Source of the DNA: Anaerolineales bacterium
Lineage (GTDB): Bacteria > Chloroflexota > Anaerolineae > Anaerolineales > DRMV01
Reading direction: 5' to 3'
Assembly: GCA_015491595.1 (NCBI GenBank)
Contig: WFVP01000344.1
Location: forward strand, 1 to 5,705
DNA length: 5,705 nt
Shown here: one piece after another, positions 1-3,502 of the stretch
How the letters are laid out: the number at the start of each line of letters is the position of its first letter
Numbering within the stretch: position 1 is the first letter of the stretch
The notes under the pieces: generated by a model
Database searches by the model: none
Seen by the model: only the letters and a program-made list of their open reading frames with translations
What the model was told of the DNA's origin: nothing
Translations under genes and position numbers: made by a program

Positions 1-861
1 TCGATACCCCACATCACTCAGCGGGACCTCGCTACGCCGAAGCCACAGCCACTCCTGCCAAAAAATGGGTTCTATCCGTTGGGCCAGGTCAACAGCACTT
101 TGTATCCACACCTGAAGGGGCGGGAAACGCATCCGCAGACCGGTGCCCATCCACCGCATGACCCCCTGCCAAGCGCCATAGAACATGACCAGCGGGGCCA
201 GAAACATACCCACGGCTTTCCCGCGCTTCTCCCGGGAGCCGGGGAAACCCCACCATAGAAAGAGCACACCACCGGCCAGGAAAAGGCCGGCATACCGGGT
301 TAACGCCGCTAGGCCCGCGACAATTCCTGCCCCAAAAGCGGCCCACAACGAGCCGCGCATTATGGCCTGCCACCATCCATAGAGGGTGAGCACAAGAAAC
401 ACGAAAAACCATCCCTCGGACATCGCTCCGGCGAAATACTGAACCAGAGGGGGCATCAGGCCCATGATGGCCGTCCACACCAGCGTTTCGGGCAGGCGGC
501 GGCTCACCGAACCCATGGTCAGGGCCAGGAGAGCCACGAAAAGCCCATAGGCCAGCGCGCTGTTCCACCGGGTGGCCTGATGCCAGACCAACCCGGCCTT
601 CATCCAGGCGGCCAGGGTCAGGGGATACACCGGCGGAAAGTGGGCCAGCCATTCCAGGCGGCCGTTCGCGTCATAGACCGTCAGCCCCTTGCCCTGCACC
701 AGATGGGAAGCCGCCTGAATGTAGGCCACGGAATCCGTCCGGGCCCAGGCCCCCCAGGGGAGGTGGCGTCCCATCCAGAGGCCGGCTCCCACCCCCAGCA
801 CCAGGGCCAGAATCCCCAAGAGGTACCACCGTCCTCGCCGGACGCGTTCGCCACGCTGCAT
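1..861 (-). CDS. Polytopic membrane protein, GT-C / family 39-like glycosyltransferase (3' partial)
   Basis: An open frame of 287 codons runs from ATG at 861 off the window edge, so the C-terminus is missing. The start is the first ATG after an in-frame TGA at 888-886 and has AAGGA (873-869) seven bases upstream. Visible features in order: a basic N-terminus, a membrane helix at about 12-30, an acidic loop motif (D43, DSVAY), an aromatic/proline loop FPPVYPL (75-81), then helices at about 100-117, 125-145, 150-167, 173-188, 190-205 and 217-235. The motif SEGWFF (148-153) and LTRYAG (187-192) resemble the SEPLF and LTR-type motifs of GT-C enzymes, which move sugars from polyprenyl-phosphate carriers on the outer face of the membrane. 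The family call rests on loop pattern and topology; acceptor and sugar are unknown. It could be an uncharacterised membrane protein with the same fold. It lies behind a terminator, so it is probably not part of the atp transcript. Confidence 0.83.
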   Translation of the reverse strand, partial: MQRGERVRRGRWYLLGILALVLGVGAGLWMGRHLPWGAWARTDSVAYIQAASHLVQGKGLTVYDANGRLEWLAHFPPVYPLTLAAWMKAGLVWHQATRWNSALAYGLFVALLALTMGSVSRRLPETLVWTAIMGLMPPLVQYFAGAMSEGWFFVFLVLTLYGWWQAIMRGSLWAAFGAGIVAGLAALTRYAGLFLAGGVLFLWWGFPGSREKRGKAVGMFLAPLVMFYGAWQGVMRWMGTGLRMRFPPLQVWIQSAVDLAQRIEPIFWQEWLWLRRSEVPLSDVGYR

Positions 862-895
862 GCCTATGTCCTTCGCCCGGACGTGTCAGGTCGTT

Positions 896-938
896 AGATA
901 ACAAACGGCACCGGGGAAGCCTCGCCCCCACGGTGCCG
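896..938 (-). terminator. Probable intrinsic terminator of the F0 operon
   Basis: On the minus strand CGGCACCG (938-931) pairs perfectly with CGGTGCCG (913-906) across a 17-base loop whose ends can add further GGG/CCC pairs. It is followed directly by the T-rich stretch TTTGTTATCT (905-896). A GC-rich stem plus a T-rich tail fits Rho-independent termination, although the T tract is interrupted. It lies about 80 bases after the b/delta stop codon and 35 bases before the next start codon, so it could end the atp transcript or attenuate the downstream membrane-protein gene. Confidence 0.65.
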
Positions 939-950
939 CTTGGGACCGTG
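929..950 (-). promoter_or_regulatory. Alternative hairpin overlapping the terminator 5' arm
   Basis: CACGGT (950-945) is the exact reverse complement of ACCGTG (934-929), with a ten-base loop. The second arm shares bases 931-934 with the upstream arm of the terminator stem, so the two hairpins cannot form together. The geometry resembles an attenuator, but the stem is only six base pairs and no leader peptide or ligand-binding fold is evident. It may be incidental. Confidence 0.3.
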
Positions 951-973
951 CCTGCACATCGCACCCGAAATCC

Positions 974-1002
974 AGGAGGAAAGGGGGGAACCCCCTTCCC
1001 CT
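974..1002 (-). repeat. G-tract/C-tract imperfect inverted repeat after the b/delta stop
   Basis: The minus strand reads AGGGGAAGGGGG, then TT, then CCCCCCTTTCCTCCT, forming a long imperfect hairpin. It begins about 14 bases downstream of the b/delta stop codon. There is no T-rich tail, so it is not a classical intrinsic terminator. It may protect the 3' end of the atp mRNA or assist the terminator further on. Confidence 0.4.
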
Positions 1003-1015
1003 GGGCGTTTTGCCT

Positions 1016-1771
1016 TCAGGCGGTGGTCAACTGCGCCTTCAGGGCCTGCAGCTGCCGGCTGACCGAGCCATCCAGCACCCGGTCGCCGATGCGCAGGACC
1101 ACGCCGCCCAGGATGGAGGGGTCCACCACGTAATCGATGGCCACCGAACCCAGTTTCTCTTCCAGGGCCTTTCGGATGAGGGCCTTTTCGTCTTCCGTCA
1201 AAGGCACCGCGGTGACCACCTCCACCTTGTCGGCCTCGGCGACGTCGCCCAACTCGTCCAGCACCACGATCTTCTTGTCCCGGATACCCGAGAAGAACTC
1301 CTGCAAAAGGGCCCGCTGCCGGGCTTCATCCAGGGATTCCTGCACGATTTTCTGCGCCGCCGCCACGGCCAGGGCCGCGATTTGCTCCCGGAGCTCGCCC
1401 AACATGCGGTTGCGCTCGGCTTCCATCTCCGCCTGGGCCTGTTCCCGGATGCGCTTGGCTTCGGCCTCGGCCTGCTCCCGCACCTGCCGGGCGACCTCTT
1501 CCGCCCGCTTCCGGGCATCTTCGATGAGGGCCTCCGCCTTGGCCCGGGCCTCGGCCAGAATCTTCTCCGCCTCGGCTTCCGCGTTGGCTCGGGCCTCGGC
1601 CGCGACGCGCGCGTCTTCCAACGCCTTGGCCAGCTTCTCCCGGCGCCGCTGCAAGAAGGTCACGATGGGGTCCCACGCCCACATACGCAGCAGCACCATG
1701 ATGATGAAGAAGGCCAAGAACTGCATCAACAGAAAACCAAGGCTGATGCCCAACTTGCCCAATGCTTCCAC
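1016..1771 (-). CDS. atpFH: F0F1 ATP synthase subunit b fused to the delta C-terminal domain
   Basis: This 251-residue protein forms the peripheral stalk that holds F1 still against the rotating c-ring. Residues 10-31 are the membrane anchor of b, ending in the usual RMWAWDP transition. Residues about 35-145 are a highly charged Ala/Glu/Arg-rich coiled coil typical of b dimers. Residues about 135-163 resemble the end of a normal b (AAAQKIV, then LLQEFFSGI). From about 175 to 251 the sequence matches the delta/OSCP C-terminal domain: TAVPLTEDEK (187-196), then DPSILGGVVLRIGDRVLDGS (217-236), a delta hallmark. A normal b is about 160 residues and delta about 180; here the roughly 105-residue helical N-terminal domain of delta, which binds the alpha subunits, is absent. 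The GTG start at 1771 is chosen because AAGGAGG lies six bases upstream and the b homology begins there; an ATG further upstream (1870) lies within atpE. It follows atpE by 31 bases. No F1 gene follows. Confidence 0.93.
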   Translation of the reverse strand: MEALGKLGISLGFLLMQFLAFFIIMVLLRMWAWDPIVTFLQRRREKLAKALEDARVAAEARANAEAEAEKILAEARAKAEALIEDARKRAEEVARQVREQAEAEAKRIREQAQAEMEAERNRMLGELREQIAALAVAAAQKIVQESLDEARQRALLQEFFSGIRDKKIVVLDELGDVAEADKVEVVTAVPLTEDEKALIRKALEEKLGSVAIDYVVDPSILGGVVLRIGDRVLDGSVSRQLQALKAQLTTA

Positions 1772-1777
1772 CGCTAA

Positions 1778-1782
1778 CCTCC
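1778..1782 (-). promoter_or_regulatory. Ribosome binding site of atpFH (GGAGG)
   Basis: GGAGG, part of AAGGAGG, lies six bases upstream of the GTG at 1771. It decides in favour of this GTG over the in-frame ATG at 1870, which would put 33 unrelated residues in front of the b membrane anchor and overlap atpE. Confidence 0.85.
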
Positions 1783-1802
1783 TTCCTGAACCTGCGTAGG
1801 GA

Positions 1803-2030
1803 TTACACCGCGAAGATGAGCAAGAGGGCCACGACCAGACAGTAGATGGCCACGGCTTCCGCGAAAGCAATGCCCAAAATCATGTTGGTCTGAATGGTGC
1901 CCGCGGCATCGGGATTGCGGGCAATGCCCTGCACCGCGCCACCAGCCAGCACGCCGATGCCCAAACCCGCGCCAATGGCGCCAATCATGGCCAAGCCGGC
2001 ACCAATGAGTTTCGCGGCAGTCGCCTCCAT
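1803..2030 (-). CDS. atpE: F0F1 ATP synthase subunit c (proteolipid)
   Basis: This 75-residue hairpin protein forms the rotor ring that carries ions past subunit a. Helix 1 spans about 8-34 and has the Gly-rich packing stretch AIGAGLGIG (18-26). The polar loop ARNPDA (37-42) contacts gamma/epsilon. Helix 2 spans about 46-74 and contains the ion-carrying carboxylate E58 in AFAEAVAIY. Compared with Na+-translocating rings such as Ilyobacter, the helix-1 Gln is replaced by I25 and the Ser after the Glu by A59, so proton coupling is inferred. The ATG at 2030 is chosen because GGAGG is six bases upstream; the TTG at 2036 touches the Shine-Dalgarno and is too close. The gene lies 39 bases after atpB and 31 before atpFH. 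Family identity is certain from sequence. Confidence 0.97.
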   Translation of the reverse strand: MEATAAKLIGAGLAMIGAIGAGLGIGVLAGGAVQGIARNPDAAGTIQTNMILGIAFAEAVAIYCLVVALLLIFAV

Positions 2031-2036
2031 GGTCAA

Positions 2037-2041
2037 CCTCC
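2037..2041 (-). promoter_or_regulatory. Ribosome binding site of atpE (GGAGG)
   Basis: GGAGG, within GAGGAGG, lies six bases upstream of the ATG at 2030 and abuts the in-frame TTG at 2036. It therefore fixes the shorter 75-residue form of subunit c. Confidence 0.85.
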
Positions 2042-2069
2042 TCAGTCAAGAATGGTTTCACTCGCTTGC

Positions 2070-3131
2070 TTAGTGATGCTGGGTCGCCTGTGCCATGAAC
2101 ACCATGGTCAGCATCCCGAACACGAAGGCCTGAATCAGGCCCACGAAGAGCTCCAGGCCGTAGAACCCGAACAAAATGGGCGGCATCAACGCGCCCATCA
2201 CGAAGAGCAGCACGCTACCGGCGAAGATGTTACCAAAAAGCCGGAAGGAGAAGGAAAGAATCTTGGAGAACTCGGAGATGAGCTCCAACAGGCCCACCGC
2301 GAAGTCCAGGAGCCCCATGGGCCCCCGCAACAGGGCCCGGAAGTTGAAGAACTTCTCCATGTAGTGGGCCCCCAGCGCCCGCAGCCCTACGATTTGCGTC
2401 ATGATGACGGACACCAGGGCCAGGGCCAGGGTGAAGTTCAGGTCCGTCGAGGCCACCCGGAAGAAGGGACGGAACTCATAGGTCGGCTCGCCCTCTTCCA
2501 CCGCGGCAAGGCCATACCGGCCTCCGGGGACCAGGGCCTCGCCCTTCTCACCCTTGCCTTCCGCCTCCTCCCACAGGATGGCCACGGGACCCAGGTCCTT
2601 GACCACGTATCCATACCCCGGCTTATGGGAAGGGGTGAGGACGCCGATGGTGTCGATGCCGGGCAACAGCTCCATCCAGTTGATGACCAGCACCAGGGTA
2701 GTGATGGTTACGAAGTAAGGGAAGATGACCCGGGTCCACTTCCCGGCCGTGGACTCCGTGAGGTTGTAGAGCACTTCCACGAAGGAAACGAACACGTCGG
2801 TAAAGCCGGTGAGCACGTACTCATCCCGGGCCATGGCCTGCTTCACCCGGCGTCCGACCAGGAAACCCATCAACAACACGATGAACACCGCGATGGCCCA
2901 GGTGACCAGGGTGTTCGTCAGGTACACCGCGCCCTGGTCGCCGGGGAGCCCGGGAATCGTGAACAGGGGGTCATCGAGAATACGGTCCGCGGGAAGAGCC
3001 ACGTGGGGTTGCAGCACGGGCACCACCCGCGGGAGGAAGATGGTCAGTGCGATCATCACCAAGACCCCGAGGCATCCGGGGCGAAAACCACCGCTCTTTT
3101 GTGTCTGCTCATGGTTCTTGTGGGCCGTCAC
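2070..3131 (-). CDS. atpB: F0F1 ATP synthase subunit a, with long loop insertion
   Basis: Subunit a provides the two half-channels and the essential arginine facing the c-ring. At 353 residues it is far longer than the usual 240-270. An N-terminal helix (about 19-40) is followed by an extracytoplasmic stretch, a helix at 72-92, the amphipathic segment 105-126 and a helix at 133-156. A loop of about 70 residues (158-228) separates NWMELLP from STDLN; E. coli has about 20 here. The conserved core follows: TDLNFTLALAL (229-239), RLFGN (297-301) with R297 matching E. coli R210, and IQAFVF (333-338) with Q334 matching Q252. The E. coli E219/H245 pair is S306/E327 here. The GTG start at 3131 has AGAGGAGG six bases upstream; the next Met is at residue 26, inside the first helix. 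The gene overlaps the end of atpZ by 23 bases, suggesting translational coupling. Confidence 0.96.
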   Translation of the reverse strand: MTAHKNHEQTQKSGGFRPGCLGVLVMIALTIFLPRVVPVLQPHVALPADRILDDPLFTIPGLPGDQGAVYLTNTLVTWAIAVFIVLLMGFLVGRRVKQAMARDEYVLTGFTDVFVSFVEVLYNLTESTAGKWTRVIFPYFVTITTLVLVINWMELLPGIDTIGVLTPSHKPGYGYVVKDLGPVAILWEEAEGKGEKGEALVPGGRYGLAAVEEGEPTYEFRPFFRVASTDLNFTLALALVSVIMTQIVGLRALGAHYMEKFFNFRALLRGPMGLLDFAVGLLELISEFSKILSFSFRLFGNIFAGSVLLFVMGALMPPILFGFYGLELFVGLIQAFVFGMLTMVFMAQATQHH

Positions 3132-3411
3132 CCTTCGCCTCCTCTGTGGAAAAGATGGACGGTGTCGGTCGGATTCGTCCCGTCAACCGCCGCACAATCC
3201 AAAACATCAGCACCAGGGTCACCGGAACGCTGAGGACCAAAAGCACAATGGTCCCCCAGGGTCGCGTCCCGAAGCGGGCATCCAACCACAACCCCACCAA
3301 CAACGCGACCACCACAATAAACGTCGTCAGACATCCCACCTGACTGACGACGGCGGCCAAAATCAAGTTCCAGGCATACTGCTTCTTTTGAGACGGTGTT
3401 CCTTTGCCCAT
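3109..3411 (-). CDS. atpZ: AtpZ/AtpI-like small membrane protein (ATPase_gene1 family)
   Basis: A 100-residue protein with two membrane helices, about 17-43 and 52-73, joined by the short loop WLDARFGTRPWG (42-53). The first helix ending in GLWLD followed by a charged loop is the signature of the ATPase_gene1 (AtpZ) family, commonly the first gene of bacterial atp operons. Members have been linked to c-ring assembly and to divalent cation handling; which applies here cannot be read from sequence. The C-terminal tail (74-100) is polar and probably cytoplasmic. The ATG at 3411 has AAGGA six bases upstream. The gene directly follows a good promoter and overlaps atpB by 23 bases, so it opens the operon. 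A separate four-helix classical AtpI is not present in the window. Confidence 0.88.
   Translation of the reverse strand: MGKGTPSQKKQYAWNLILAAVVSQVGCLTTFIVVVALLVGLWLDARFGTRPWGTIVLLVLSVPVTLVLMFWIVRRLTGRIRPTPSIFSTEEAKGDGPQEP
3138..3142 (-). promoter_or_regulatory. Ribosome binding site of atpB (GGAGG)
   Basis: GGAGG, within AGAGGAGG, lies six bases upstream of the GTG at 3131 and sits inside the atpZ coding region. It supports the GTG start and a start that may be reached by ribosomes finishing atpZ. Confidence 0.8.
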
Positions 3412-3456
3412 CCCGTATCCTTCGCTGCCTTGCTCACCCTGTCATAGCACGGGGGC

Positions 3457-3484
3457 ATTGTAACACAAAACCAAGAAGCGTCAA
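3457..3484 (-). promoter_or_regulatory. Sigma70-type promoter of the F0 operon, extended -10
   Basis: On the minus strand TTGACG (3484-3479) and TACAAT (3462-3457) are separated by 16 bases. TGT immediately before the -10 hexamer supplies an extended -10 element. Initiation is expected near 3450, giving a leader of about 40 bases before the atpZ ATG at 3411. The -35 starts 18 bases past the stop codon of the transglycosylase gene, and this is the only gap in front of atpZ. No operator or riboswitch-like structure is apparent. Confidence 0.75.
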
Positions 3485-3502
3485 CGGCCTCAGCCTTTTT
3501 CC

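Noticed and set aside
89..964. Two minus-strand frames (652-89 and 964-671)
   Set aside because: Both are out of frame with the 287-codon membrane-protein frame starting at 861, which has a good ribosome binding site and a coherent membrane topology; their products are Gly/Pro/Arg-rich and not family-like.
1010..1777. 255-codon plus-strand frame
   Set aside because: It is a mirror of the Ala/Glu-rich b/delta gene. Its low-complexity Leu/Gly/His-rich product and the strong homology on the other strand rule it out.
1016..1870. Longer b/delta form from ATG 1870
   Set aside because: It would overlap most of the end of atpE and add 33 residues without b homology, while GTG 1771 has an ideal Shine-Dalgarno.
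2052..3233. 393-codon open frame on the plus strand
   Set aside because: It lies exactly antisense to atpB. Its His/Gln/Glu-rich product is what the complement of a hydrophobic GC-rich gene gives, and it has no recognisable domain.
1016..3411. Sodium-type N-ATPase operon
   Set aside because: The b extension hinted at it, but the c subunit lacks the Na+ ligands and the gene order (atpZ-B-E-F with no atpD/C/Q/R in front and no A/G behind) does not match.
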